The notes below the pieces were generated by a model. It saw only the letters and a list, made by a program, of their open reading frames with translations, was not told the origin of the DNA and searched no databases. Below are positions 16,167 to 25,016 of a stretch of 44,553 nt of DNA, piece after piece. Position 1 is the first letter of the stretch, and every line of letters begins with the position of its first letter. The position numbers and the translations under genes are program-made. The DNA is from Lachnospiraceae bacterium (GTDB lineage Bacteria; Bacillota; Clostridia; Lachnospirales; Lachnospiraceae). The stretch spans positions 1-44,553 of the forward strand of contig JAFZQN010000069.1 of NCBI GenBank assembly GCA_017620375.1, in the 5' to 3' direction.

Positions 16167-18722
16167 CTATCCTACATAACTTATAAATATATTTCCGTTC
16201 TTCTTAAACTCTTTTACCGCCTCGATCATACCCAGCTTCACCCTGTTTCCCTTTACCGGGTCGTACACGGTGATACTTGTCTGGTCATAAGCCACTATCA
16301 CGCAGGCAGTACCGTTACCCCTTATAGCTATAACAGGATGCTTGCGGTATACCGAATACAATACCTGATCAAGCGTTGAGCCTGTCATATCCACTATAGA
16401 AGGCTTCATGTTTTTGCTTAAGTATTCATATATGCTTCCCTTTTCCGGATCAAAACCGAGCGTATCAAGCTCAAGTTCCCTGAATCCGGCCAGCGTCTGC
16501 ATGGAAGCGACCGCCGATGTGATATCCCCGGCTGCTTTTACTCCCTTTACACTTGTAAGATCAGTCCTTGAGGTCTTGATACCTCTCTCCCAGACAAGCT
16601 TTCCTTCACGGTTGATGACCGTACCGACTCCCTTATCGGCAGCCTGTATCACTTCGGTCGCATTCACACCTGCCGCTACGACTCTTCCGAAGGAATAAGC
16701 ATAGTAGCAGCTGTTTTCCACCTTCGGATCCGGTAGTCTGGCCGTGGTATCATGATTTAATACCCTTACCTTGGCAGTTTTTATGGAAGGTATAGCCTCA
16801 GGTTTATTATCTGCAGGCAGTCCCACGTAATATTCCGTAAGCATCTTTTCGGATGTACGTTTTACGATCGGAACGGGGCTTCTCTTTACCTCGGGATTAT
16901 TGAGTATGGTATCACTGTCCGCCTCATCGTATGCCTTTTTCTCTTCATTGAAGCGCACACGCTGAATGGTAATGATGTTTTCTCCTATCTCGATCCCCGA
17001 TACAAAGAGAGCTTCCTCGTCATAACTCTTTAATATCTTGGTGGTACCGTCAGCTATGACCAGCTTGTAATACGGCTGGAACAGGCTTCCGTCCTTGCCG
17101 CGTACCGCGTCGGCGGGATTACCCAGGCCGTAGATTATATTATTGTTTATCTTACCGAAAAGCTTTATCGTACCGTAAGGAGATGTGATCTTATACTCCT
17201 CCCCGGTATCAAGGTGAAGTATGTGTATCGCCTCAGAACCGTCCGTACTGTCAGCCCATGCGATATATTTTTCCTCTTCAAAATACAGAGGCTCGCCGCC
17301 GTCTATATCCGTTGCTACCGTCGTAAGCGAGGATGATGCCAAGTTGTAAGCATATATATTCCCGTATATCGAGAAATAGAATATCTGCCTGTCACCAAGG
17401 AACGTAAAGTCTGAAAGGTCTGCCTCAAGGATCTGTCCGGCACTGTTTATCGGCATGAACATCCTCTCTTCACGGACATTTTCAACAAAGTCATAATCGT
17501 AGAGCACTACACCGACTCTGCCTTCATACTCTCCGGAACTCATATAGCCGCTCACAAAGAAGTCCACTCCGCCTTCATCCCTGACTCTTAATATTTTAAT
17601 GTCATGATTCCTGTGGAGTTCCGACACATAATCTGTCTCCCCGTTTGAAAGAGAAAACGCCAGTGCTGCGGAACATTCTTCGGTATCGTATACTATCAAT
17701 TCCCCACCGTATACGAATGCTATGTATTTTCCGTTGGGACTGATCGCGGTAGAGGCTGCATCCGGTTCACAGATACCGAGCTTAAACTCGTTGTTCTCCA
17801 GTGAAAACTGTCTTATATCAAACAGTTCTTCCATGCTTCTCTCATAGTTATACAGATAGGTTCTGTCACCGTTAAGTCCTATACGGTAATGCTCTTCCGT
17901 TCTGTAATACTCCGTACCGGTCTCGCCGTCAACGCTAAGTATATAGTCTATCCTAACCGATGCGTAGTTCTCATAAAACTCCGTAACGGTCGGTACCTGC
18001 TCATATACCACCACGGGATTAAGGCTTCCGTACGATACCATATTAAGCCTCGACTTTATCCCGACATGTGCAAATGTCGAAAAGTCGGTGGCTCTGGACG
18101 GCTCCAGCCAGTCCATGACAGCCTCGGCACGTTTCCCGTTGGGATCCAACAGTATCTTATGGAAGTTAAGGATAAAGTCGAGCTTTTCCTTTAATCTTCC
18201 TTTATCGTACATCTTAAGTCTCGAATAATAATATATTCTCTTACTTGTATTGGTGATAAGTGTCAGCTTAAGGATATATTCGGCACCTGTCTCGTAGGTC
18301 TCCTTTAACGAGATCTTCTGGCTTTTCTTTCCTTCTCCGTCCTCTAACACGGTGTAACTGTCCTCTTCCTTAAGACGCCCGTCTATATTATAGATCTGGT
18401 ATTTAAGCTTCTTTACATTGCTGCTTCTCTCATCTATTTTTACGGTAAAACTGCGCTCGCCCGTAACCGGAACAATGCAGTCCCTGATAACTTCGCTGTC
18501 AAGGTTGGCCGCGTATCCGTGCATGAGGTTCATCTCAAGGCCTTCCACCTCCATGGAGATAAGAGGGAAGGAGGACTCCTTCATGGTAACGGTCTGCTTT
18601 TCGTTATTAAAGATGCTTTCCTTTATCCCGCTGCTGAAAAACACCAGTGAGGCAAAGAAAACCGACAGCACCAGCAGAAACTTATATATAAATCTGACTC
18701 TGTGTTTTGGTTTGTTTTTCAT
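16167..18722 (-). CDS. Large membrane-anchored protein: beta-propeller-like middle and inactive C39-like end
   Basis: I do not recognise a named family for this 851-residue protein. It has one membrane helix (about 12-30) and an extracellular N-terminal beta-rich region. A middle part with repeated short beta units such as AISPNGKYIAFVYGGELIVYDTE (about 325-600) resembles a WD40/TolB-like propeller. The C-terminal 190 residues resemble a papain-like C39 peptidase fold: HPVIAIRGNGTACVIVAYD near 795, then ITVYDPVKGNRVKL. The catalytic positions look lost: SAVASMQTL stands where the Cys helix would be, and TAC where the HAV/HWV histidine is expected. It probably binds wall or surface peptides rather than cutting them (inference). 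It follows the methyltransferase gene by 11 bases. Confidence 0.7.
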   Translation of the reverse strand: MKNKPKHRVRFIYKFLLVLSVFFASLVFFSSGIKESIFNNEKQTVTMKESSFPLISMEVEGLEMNLMHGYAANLDSEVIRDCIVPVTGERSFTVKIDERSSNVKKLKYQIYNIDGRLKEEDSYTVLEDGEGKKSQKISLKETYETGAEYILKLTLITNTSKRIYYYSRLKMYDKGRLKEKLDFILNFHKILLDPNGKRAEAVMDWLEPSRATDFSTFAHVGIKSRLNMVSYGSLNPVVVYEQVPTVTEFYENYASVRIDYILSVDGETGTEYYRTEEHYRIGLNGDRTYLYNYERSMEELFDIRQFSLENNEFKLGICEPDAASTAISPNGKYIAFVYGGELIVYDTEECSAALAFSLSNGETDYVSELHRNHDIKILRVRDEGGVDFFVSGYMSSGEYEGRVGVVLYDYDFVENVREERMFMPINSAGQILEADLSDFTFLGDRQIFYFSIYGNIYAYNLASSSLTTVATDIDGGEPLYFEEEKYIAWADSTDGSEAIHILHLDTGEEYKITSPYGTIKLFGKINNNIIYGLGNPADAVRGKDGSLFQPYYKLVIADGTTKILKSYDEEALFVSGIEIGENIITIQRVRFNEEKKAYDEADSDTILNNPEVKRSPVPIVKRTSEKMLTEYYVGLPADNKPEAIPSIKTAKVRVLNHDTTARLPDPKVENSCYYAYSFGRVVAAGVNATEVIQAADKGVGTVINREGKLVWERGIKTSRTDLTSVKGVKAAGDITSAVASMQTLAGFRELELDTLGFDPEKGSIYEYLSKNMKPSIVDMTGSTLDQVLYSVYRKHPVIAIRGNGTACVIVAYDQTSITVYDPVKGNRVKLGMIEAVKEFKKNGNIFISYVG

Positions 18723-18733
18723 TTTATTCCTTG

Positions 18734-20005
18734 TTATTTCTTTTCACTATTAAACAGGAGCTTCTGTAATGTGGGCGAAGCATGCATGAAATCTGCCGTC
18801 TTAACAAAATCAGGCTCTCCCTTGCTCTCATTTTGCTGTGCACCGCTCTTTCCCTGTTTTTTCTTTACGGCTCTTATAAGTATATTTTTAGGAGTATGCT
18901 CCATATCTATAAACTCGAGTATCTGTGTTTTGTATCCCGACTCCTCAAGCATCTCGGCTCTTAAGCCGTCCGTGAGAAGTGCAGCAAATCTCTCCTTAAG
19001 CAGCCCGTATTTCATGACGGGTGAAAGTATGTCGCACTCTATCTGCTTATTCAGTTCATGCTGGCAGCACGGTACACACATAATGACGGATGCGCCCCAC
19101 TTTACAGCCTTTTCCAAAGCATAGTCGGTAGCGGTATCGCATGCATGGAGAGTCACCACCATATCGGGATGTTTCCCGTCCTCGGACTCGTAACGCGCTA
19201 TATCTCCGTGCAGGAAATTAAGTCTGTCATAGCCGCACTTTTTTGCCAGAGCATTACAGTTTGCTATAACATCCTTCTTTAAGTCAAGTCCCGTGATCTG
19301 CACATCAAGCCCTTTTACGCATACGAGCAGATAGTACATGGCAAATGTAAGATATGACTTTCCGCAGCCGAAATCCACTATATTGACAGTCCTGCCCTTA
19401 GGAAGAGCCGGAACTATATCATCTATAAACTCAAGATATCTGTTGATCTGCTTAAACTTATCATACTTTGAGGCTATGACTTTTCCTAACGGTGTCATGA
19501 CACCCAATTCTATCAGGAAAGGTAACGGAGTCCCTTCCGGCATGAGATATTTCTTCTGCCTGTTATGTGCCATATCGGGTGTGAGCCATGAGATACCGGC
19601 CGTGCTGTCAGATCCGGAATTTCCCTTTTTCTCAAGCTCTGTACCGTTTTTCTTCTGTGCACCCTTATGCTCTTTTACGGTAACCTCGCCTTTTTTATTG
19701 GCAAGCAGTGAAAGCTTATCCGCACCGTTTACCACTTCAATGTTTTTAAAGGGATTGCCTGCTATGGCTGAGAGTAGCTTTGCTACAGCCTCCGCATCCA
19801 TATTTTCATGGAGTTCCTTCGGCCCTACGGTCCTGGTCACCTGGAACATTCTTTTATCTTTCAGCATTACAGGCTTTACCTTTACCTTCGAGCAGTCCGT
19901 TAACCCATACCCGGCTAACGTTTCCTCATCCGTTTTCTTTAAAGGAGAAGCAGCTACAGCATATATGAAACCTTCTAAAAGGTATTTTTTTATCAGATCG
20001 AGCAT
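18734..20005 (-). CDS. SAM-dependent methyltransferase, Methyltransf_32 type
   Basis: The 423-residue protein has a class I Rossmann methyltransferase domain: VDFGCGKSYLTFAMYYL near 207, DLKKDVI, then VTLHACDTATD and the conserved PCCQHEL near 311, as in the Methyltransf_32 family. Its N-terminal 170 residues are a separate domain of unknown role. Substrates of this family are poorly known; RNA is plausible. I chose ATG 20005, with AAAGGTG upstream. The in-frame ATG at 20041 would lie about 12 bases from the predicted transcription start and has no ribosome site. The 851-residue gene follows in the same operon. Confidence 0.85.
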   Translation of the reverse strand: MLDLIKKYLLEGFIYAVAASPLKKTDEETLAGYGLTDCSKVKVKPVMLKDKRMFQVTRTVGPKELHENMDAEAVAKLLSAIAGNPFKNIEVVNGADKLSLLANKKGEVTVKEHKGAQKKNGTELEKKGNSGSDSTAGISWLTPDMAHNRQKKYLMPEGTPLPFLIELGVMTPLGKVIASKYDKFKQINRYLEFIDDIVPALPKGRTVNIVDFGCGKSYLTFAMYYLLVCVKGLDVQITGLDLKKDVIANCNALAKKCGYDRLNFLHGDIARYESEDGKHPDMVVTLHACDTATDYALEKAVKWGASVIMCVPCCQHELNKQIECDILSPVMKYGLLKERFAALLTDGLRAEMLEESGYKTQILEFIDMEHTPKNILIRAVKKKQGKSGAQQNESKGEPDFVKTADFMHASPTLQKLLFNSEKK

Positions 20006-20060
20006 AAGCCACACTTCACCTTTCTGTACCGGACTCATCAAAAAACACTCATACAGAGCA

Positions 20061-20089
20061 ATTATAACATATTTTCTATATAATCACAA
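20061..20089 (-). promoter_or_regulatory. Promoter of the methyltransferase operon
   Basis: Minus-strand -35 TTGTGA (20084-20089) and -10 TATAAT (20061-20066) are 17 bases apart. The position supports translation from 20005, not 20041. Confidence 0.75.
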
Positions 20090-20090
20090 T

Positions 20091-20124
20091 AAAAAAAACG
20101 GGTAGCGTGATCATCCGCTACCCG
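20091..20124 (-). terminator. Terminator of rpsF-ssb-rpsR
   Basis: A 9-bp stem (20099-20107 with 20116-20124) and 8-base loop are followed on the minus strand by eight Ts, shortly after the rpsR stop. Confidence 0.92.
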
Positions 20125-20139
20125 GTAAATGTTTTAATA

Positions 20140-20421
20140 TTATTCGCAAACGTAAGGAAGAATTGCAAGCTGACGAGCACGCTTAACAGCTACTGTCACT
20201 GCTCTCTGATGCTCAGCGCATGTGCCTGTAATTCTGCGGGGAAGGATCTTGCCGCGCTCAGAGATAAATCTCTTAAGCTTGTTGCCATCCTTGTAATCGA
20301 TACCGCCGTTTGTCTTATCTGCACAGAAAGCACATACTTTCTTTCTTCTGCGAATTACTTTCTTCTTTAAAGAAGCATCCTTGTCATTCTGCTCCTTGCC
20401 ATTGTTCTTAGTATAGGGCAT
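20140..20421 (-). CDS. rpsR: 30S ribosomal protein S18
   Basis: S18 binds 16S rRNA and pairs with S6 in the small subunit. The 93-residue product contains [19 protein letters not shown] and [18 protein letters not shown], diagnostic of S18. It keeps the CxxC-type metal-site cysteines of the zinc (C+) form: CAFC, plus a later Cys. I chose ATG 20421, with GGAGG eight bases upstream; an upstream TTG at 20442 overlaps that ribosome site. It is the last gene of the conserved rpsF-ssb-rpsR operon, before a strong terminator. Confidence 0.96.
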   Translation of the reverse strand: MPYTKNNGKEQNDKDASLKKKVIRRRKKVCAFCADKTNGGIDYKDGNKLKRFISERGKILPRRITGTCAEHQRAVTVAVKRARQLAILPYVCE

Positions 20422-20460
20422 TGCCGCTACCTCCTTATTCAATTCATCTCAACAGTCAGT

Positions 20461-20913
20461 TCAAGTGAAAGGTAACTCTTCTTCGATCTCACTGGGAATA
20501 TCCATGAAACCGTCCTGTGCTCCTGAAGGTGTGGGGGCCGGCTGGCTGTATGATGACTGTCCTCCGGTATAGCCTGAATTCTCTGCTGCAGCAGCTTTGC
20601 TCTCAGCAAACTCTAAGCTGTCCACGATAATACGTGTACGATATACCTTCTGACCATCCTTGTTTGTATAATTATCATTCTGAAGTCTTCCTTCAAGAAC
20701 GATCTTAGTACCCTTTTTAAGATACTTCTCAACAAATTCAGCCTGCTTTCCGAATGATGTACAATCGAAAAAGTCTGCATCGGGCTCGCCTTCACGCTTA
20801 AATCTGCGGTCAACGGCGATACTGAATGCACCGACTACAGTTCCGTTTCCACCCTGTCCGTAACGGATCTCAGGATCACGGGTAAGTCTACCCATCATTA
20901 TAACTTTATTCAT
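20461..20913 (-). CDS. ssb: Single-stranded DNA-binding protein
   Basis: SSB coats single-stranded DNA during replication and repair. The 150-residue product starts MNKVIMMGRLTRDPEIRYGQ and has an OB-fold with FFDCTSFGKQAEFVEKYLKKG and VVVGAFSIAVDRRF-like strands (about 1-108). A Gly/Ser/Gln/Pro linker follows, ending in the acidic tip EEELPFT that recruits partner proteins. The tip carries an extra Thr after the usual PF, which could weaken partner binding. It lies between rpsF and rpsR with AGGAGG before the start. Confidence 0.97.
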   Translation of the reverse strand: MNKVIMMGRLTRDPEIRYGQGGNGTVVGAFSIAVDRRFKREGEPDADFFDCTSFGKQAEFVEKYLKKGTKIVLEGRLQNDNYTNKDGQKVYRTRIIVDSLEFAESKAAAAENSGYTGGQSSYSQPAPTPSGAQDGFMDIPSEIEEELPFT

Positions 20914-20925
20914 AGGACCTCCTAA

Positions 20926-21216
20926 TTATTCCTCGTCCCGTCTAACGCATAAGAATCTGAGTACATTGTCCTTGATACGAACTCTCTGTTCAATATCAGC
21001 GGGAGCACCGGGCTCAGCGTCGAATTGAATGAAGTAGTAGTTACCTTCAGACATCTTCTGGATATCGTAAGCCAACTTCTTACGTCCGCCATCGATCACT
21101 TCGATGTTCTGGCCGCCTGCATTCGCAACGATTTCCTTAACGGAAGCTACGACTGCCTCTCTGGCTTCATCCTCGATCTTTGCATTGACAACTAACGCTA
21201 ACTCGTACTTGTTCAT
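20926..21216 (-). CDS. rpsF: 30S ribosomal protein S6
   Basis: The protein begins MNKYELALVVNAK and contains IDGGRKKLAYDIQKMSEGNYYFIQFDA, diagnostic of S6, which binds S18. I chose ATG 21216 because it gives the family's usual N-terminus; an ATG four codons upstream (21228) is closer to the AGGAGG and cannot be excluded. The gene opens the rpsF-ssb-rpsR operon. A short hairpin in the leader could host S6:S18 feedback, but the typical binding motif was not recognised. Confidence 0.95.
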   Translation of the reverse strand: MNKYELALVVNAKIEDEAREAVVASVKEIVANAGGQNIEVIDGGRKKLAYDIQKMSEGNYYFIQFDAEPGAPADIEQRVRIKDNVLRFLCVRRDEE

Positions 21217-21273
21217 AGTTTCATGCACCTCCTTTTGGTCTCTGGCTTCCCATCAAATGGAAGCAAGGAAAAT

Positions 21274-21320
21274 ATTATATCACGAGGAAGTATATTACCA
21301 TAAATTTTTCAAGAATGCAA
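21274..21320 (-). promoter_or_regulatory. Promoter region of rpsF-ssb-rpsR
   Basis: Minus-strand -35 TTGCAT (21315-21320) and -10 TAATAT (21292-21297) are 17 bases apart. A second, extended -10 of the TGnTATAAT type lies at 21274-21279. The leader then carries a hairpin at 21245-21264 with one bulged base. Confidence 0.7.
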
Positions 21321-21328
21321 GTACTTTT

Positions 21329-22603
21329 TTACTCGTCTTCTTTCTTACTGCACCATCTGCATTTTCCGTTCACATACTCATGAGGTACTCTCTTGATAAA
21401 CTGTCTCTCGTACTCTCTGTATCCGCATGTAGAGCAATATCTTCCCGCAGTCATACCGGGCTCCTGACAGGTAGGAGCGATCTGCTTTTCTTCAACCCAT
21501 GTATGAACGTGTCCGTTTAAGTCGGCGGTACATCTTATACATGTAGCTCCGCCGTCGTATTCATGACCTAACGGAGGTATGGTCTCGGAAATCTTCTTTA
21601 CAAATCCGCAGTTCTTACAATAAACCGCCTCAGTATATCCTGATTCAACGCATGTGGGCGCTTTTCCTTTTTCGGTTACCCATTCATGCTCTATGGTAAC
21701 TCCGCATATTGCATTGCATCTTACACATACGTTACCGTGGAAATCATGTCCGAGTGCCTTGATCTCTTTGGACTTCATAAGTACTTCACCGCAGGTAGAA
21801 CAGTATACTGTCTCTGTATAACCTGCCTCTGTACATGTGGCATCCTTTTTATCGCTTACAAGCGTATGCTCATGAGGCTTGTTGGGATCGATCGCACCGC
21901 ATATTTTACACGTATAATTCTCATCATATGTATGTTCCTTAAGAGGCAGGGGCTCTCTGGCAGTGATGACCGCACCGCATACACCACAGTGTGAACCGTT
22001 GGACAGTCCCGGCTCGGTACATGTGGAGGGATATCCGATATCCAGTACCGGAGTATGTACATGCCCTTCCTCGTTAAAGACAACGGTTACTTCACACTTA
22101 TATATATTTCCCCCGGCATCCTTGACTGTGATCACGGTATCTCCCAAATGGTAGCCCTTAACCGTACCTTTTTTCGATACTGTAGCTACAGCTTTATCGG
22201 ATGATGTGTATGAAACAGCCTTGGCATTCTTTAACTTAAGTTTAAAGCTCTGGCCGTCTTTAAGCTCATACTCGGTCGCACTTAGCTTAGCCTTGGGTAC
22301 AGTAATGGTGCAGGCATATTTTTTACCCGAATACTTGGCATATACCTTTACTTTACCGGTTGAAAGCGCTGTCACCAGACCGTTATCTTCAACTTTTGCG
22401 ATCTTACTATCCTTGGATACCCAGGTAACTGTTCCTTTTGCATTGTTAAGGCTCAGCATATATGTGTCGCCGATCTTCACTGTCGCTTTTGTCGCATTAA
22501 GCTTAGGCGTCTTAGCTGCATGAGCATCCGTAGAGAACGGAAGCATACCGACTGCCATCACCAGTGCCAATACAAAACCTAATAAAACCCTGTACTTTTT
22601 CAA
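21329..22603 (-). CDS. Secreted Ig-like (BIG2) protein with His/Cys repeat modules
   Basis: This 424-residue exported protein has a signal peptide (about 1-28, ending AHAA) and two BIG2-like Ig segments (about 30-175; KATVKIGDTYMLSL, KDSKIAKVEDNGLVTAL). Four or five modules of about 45-50 residues follow, of the type TCTEAGYTETVYCSTCGEV...ALGHDF with paired CxxC and His. Such His/Cys modules recur in Clostridia surface proteins and may hold metal; the function is unknown. The start is TTG 22603, with GGAGGAG before it and the signal peptide directly after. The longer ATG at 22657 lies within the predicted leader. A good promoter is present. Confidence 0.82.
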   Translation of the reverse strand: MKKYRVLLGFVLALVMAVGMLPFSTDAHAAKTPKLNATKATVKIGDTYMLSLNNAKGTVTWVSKDSKIAKVEDNGLVTALSTGKVKVYAKYSGKKYACTITVPKAKLSATEYELKDGQSFKLKLKNAKAVSYTSSDKAVATVSKKGTVKGYHLGDTVITVKDAGGNIYKCEVTVVFNEEGHVHTPVLDIGYPSTCTEPGLSNGSHCGVCGAVITAREPLPLKEHTYDENYTCKICGAIDPNKPHEHTLVSDKKDATCTEAGYTETVYCSTCGEVLMKSKEIKALGHDFHGNVCVRCNAICGVTIEHEWVTEKGKAPTCVESGYTEAVYCKNCGFVKKISETIPPLGHEYDGGATCIRCTADLNGHVHTWVEEKQIAPTCQEPGMTAGRYCSTCGYREYERQFIKRVPHEYVNGKCRWCSKKEDE

Positions 22604-22666
22604 GACTTTTCTCCTCCGTAAACATTGTATTTTAACAGACAAAAATCTAAATAACATCTATCCTTT

Positions 22667-22695
22667 AGAATACCACGAATCAGCGTAAAAATCAA
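22667..22695 (-). promoter_or_regulatory. Promoter of the Ig/Cys-repeat gene
   Basis: Minus-strand -35 TTGATT (22690-22695) and -10 TATTCT (22667-22672) are 17 bases apart. The leader is about 55 bases before the TTG start. Confidence 0.72.
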
Positions 22696-22699
22696 TGAT

Positions 22700-23209
22700 T
22701 TATTGGTCCCCGGAAAGTTTACCTCCGAAGTTCTTTATTATCACTCCGGTAACGATACCCGTAAGTAATCCTGCAGCTATACCGGATACGATAAGTACAG
22801 GCAGATAGTACCATACAGCACTGCCCAATACGATCACCGCTACCGTTATCTGACCTATGTTATGTGCAGCGCCTCCCGCTATACTTATCCCGACTATGGA
22901 GAACTTTCCGGTCTTTTTTAATAACGTCATAACACATATGCTTAATATCGAGCCCGCCAGGCTGTATATGCAGGCAAAAAGTCCCGTAAAGGTAAAACCT
23001 GAAAGCAGGATCCTTGCTGCAGACATAGCAAGTGCCATCTTCCAGTCGATCAGATGGATCGCCAGCATGACCGGTATGTTTGCAAATCCGGGCTTGATAC
23101 CCGGTACCGCAAAAAACGCCGGAAGGAGGCTTTCCACATATCCGATTATAAACATGACCGCCGTAAGCATCCCTGCCAGAGCCAGGCGGTATGTACTGTT
23201 TTTCTTCAT
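22700..23209 (-). CDS. Gx transporter family membrane protein
   Basis: The 169-residue protein is almost wholly hydrophobic, with five or six membrane segments. It has the PGIKPGFANIPVML motif typical of the Gx/HepI-like family, whose members resemble ECF-transporter substrate components. The family is commonly encoded next to a NusG-II domain protein, as here. The substrate is unknown. It starts 11 bases after the NusG-II stop with GGGGGAGG ahead, and appears to be the last gene of the ABC/CARDB cluster. Confidence 0.85.
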   Translation of the reverse strand: MKKNSTYRLALAGMLTAVMFIIGYVESLLPAFFAVPGIKPGFANIPVMLAIHLIDWKMALAMSAARILLSGFTFTGLFACIYSLAGSILSICVMTLLKKTGKFSIVGISIAGGAAHNIGQITVAVIVLGSAVWYYLPVLIVSGIAAGLLTGIVTGVIIKNFGGKLSGDQ

Positions 23210-23220
23210 ATGCCTCCCCC

Positions 23221-23676
23221 TTAGTCAACGATCTCTATGACAACTCTGTTCGGCAGACATATGATAGTCTCCCCTTTATGTGATATGCTGCTGTGATGCA
23301 CGCATATCTGATTCGGGCAGTCAGCCGACTCCATATCTGCTTTTCCGTCACATATGATGAGAATGCATTTCCCGACTTTGCCTGGGATCTCAATCCTCTG
23401 TACATTATCTTTTCCGTTATACGGATCACTTTTTACGGTATCAGGTCTGCCTGTTCCCTGACCTCCCGCTACTGCATCAACTTCCGGGAAGTCATCCTCA
23501 TTATCCTTGGCTCCCAGATCATACTCCCCGAACAGTTCTCCGTCAACTGTTACACGTACTTTTCTCCCATCACCGGAATGTGTCATGCGAAACACAAAAA
23601 GTCCTGCTGCCGCAACGGACAGCAAGACTATAAGAATTATTATATCGTTTTTCTTAAAAAAACTGACTCTTTCCAT
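23221..23676 (-). CDS. NusG domain II-containing membrane-anchored protein
   Basis: The 151-residue protein has one N-terminal membrane helix (about 9-29) and an extracellular beta domain. Its C-terminal half, ADCPNQICVHHSSISHKGE then CLPNRVVIEI, is the signature of stand-alone NusG-II-domain proteins. Three conserved Cys and paired His suggest a metal or redox site. Its function is undefined. A low-complexity acidic insertion lies near 55-80. Its ATG shares one base with the permease stop (TAATG), so it is translationally coupled to it. Confidence 0.85.
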   Translation of the reverse strand: MERVSFFKKNDIIILIVLLSVAAAGLFVFRMTHSGDGRKVRVTVDGELFGEYDLGAKDNEDDFPEVDAVAGGQGTGRPDTVKSDPYNGKDNVQRIEIPGKVGKCILIICDGKADMESADCPNQICVHHSSISHKGETIICLPNRVVIEIVD

Positions 23677-25016
23677 TATTCATTCTTCATTGCCTCAATG
23701 GCAGAGATCCTGGTGGCACGAAGTGCGGGGAAGAAACCGGAGATAAGTCCGACCAGGATTCCGAAACCGGCTGCAAAGAAAGGAAGCCAGAACGGAATAA
23801 TGGACATAGCTGAACTGCTGGTGGTCCCTCCGTAATACCCGCCGCCCATAAGACCGGAGAATATGTCGCCTCCGTACTTATTCATGAGCCACGATACAAT
23901 ATAGCTTAAGCCTACACCTATTGTACCACCGATGAAGCCCATAAGTCCAGCCTCAAATAAGAAAAGTTTTTTAACATCTCCTACTTTACAGCCAAGCACC
24001 TTCATGATACCGATCTCACGGGTTCTCTCATATATGGACATGATCATGGTATTTGCTATATTGATAGCCGATACCAGCATGGCTACACCGCCGATGGCAC
24101 CGAGTATCAGCTCGAGCATCTTTGCTGTATCCTGCATTGGCTTAATGTACTGCATTTCACTCTCGGACTTTAAGCCAAGCTTCTCTATCTCATCTTGAAC
24201 ATCGGTAACATTGTTCATATTATCGACATTTATCATGATATTCTGGTAGGTCTTTAGCTCCTCCAAAGCTTTCTTTCTGTCATTAAGCTTAAGAGTATTG
24301 GCATACTTCTCATACAGATCGTAGTATGTATCAATATCCATGAATGCATAGTAGTCAGCCATCGAGTAGCCCGAATCGGACTGTGCTATATGCTGGATAT
24401 TTTTAAGCTGATAGGAAAAAGGTCTCTTTTTGGGATTGGGCTCATAACGCTGAAACTGAAGCTCCACCTTATCCCTGTCAAAATCTATCTCCTTTTCCAC
24501 ATACCTGGATCCGTTAAAATATCCAAAGGACAAATACATCTGAGAGCCGAAATATACCGCATCCTTGGAATTGGCTTTATTGGGATATGTACCGTCTTCC
24601 AACGCAGGATAACCGAACTCTTCATAGCAGTCCATATCCATAACCATCAGGTTAAGCCACGACTGGTAGTTTTTCTTGGCTACCAGCTGGGCATCCCCGT
24701 ATATAATTGGAGTTACGCATTTAACATGCTCTATCTCTTTCAACTGCTTAATAGTTTTATCATTCAGTTCCTGTTTTTTCTCGGTCCAGTTACCGTCATC
24801 GTCCTGGTAATAAGAATACGCACTGACCTGTATTACGGTCATACTACCGTTCTCCATAATGGATTCCTCAAAGCTTCGGTTCATACCGATACCTATTGAG
24901 ATCATGACCACTATGGATATGGTTCCGATGATAACGCCAATAACGGTAAGGAGCGTTCTTGCCTTACGCCTCAGAAGATTCCTGGCCCCCATTTTTATAA
25001 GGTCAATAAATCTCAT
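23676..25016 (-). CDS. ABC transporter permease, MacB/FtsX type
   Basis: The 446-residue protein has the MacB/LolC topology: one membrane helix (about 17-40; LLTVIGVIIGTISIVVMI), a large extracellular domain (about 45-300), then three helices at the C-terminus. The typical YERTREIGIMKVLGC motif comes before the second helix and ATRISAIEAM at the end. Such permeases work as mechanotransmitters or exporters with a cytoplasmic ATPase. The matching ATPase is encoded about 2.9 kb upstream. The ATG is coupled by a one-base overlap (TAATG) to the CARDB-like gene, implying equimolar production and probable physical association. Confidence 0.92.
   Translation of the reverse strand: MRFIDLIKMGARNLLRRKARTLLTVIGVIIGTISIVVMISIGIGMNRSFEESIMENGSMTVIQVSAYSYYQDDDGNWTEKKQELNDKTIKQLKEIEHVKCVTPIIYGDAQLVAKKNYQSWLNLMVMDMDCYEEFGYPALEDGTYPNKANSKDAVYFGSQMYLSFGYFNGSRYVEKEIDFDRDKVELQFQRYEPNPKKRPFSYQLKNIQHIAQSDSGYSMADYYAFMDIDTYYDLYEKYANTLKLNDRKKALEELKTYQNIMINVDNMNNVTDVQDEIEKLGLKSESEMQYIKPMQDTAKMLELILGAIGGVAMLVSAINIANTMIMSIYERTREIGIMKVLGCKVGDVKKLFLFEAGLMGFIGGTIGVGLSYIVSWLMNKYGGDIFSGLMGGGYYGGTTSSSAMSIIPFWLPFFAAGFGILVGLISGFFPALRATRISAIEAMKNE

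Noticed and set aside
19338-20105. 255-codon open frame antisense to the methyltransferase
   Set aside because: Its length follows from the codon pattern of the minus-strand gene; the composition is Ser/Phe-rich, typical of shadow frames.
21229-21320. S6:S18-binding leader RNA before rpsF
   Set aside because: A hairpin is present, but I could not match the known conserved bulged motif, so only the hairpin is reported.
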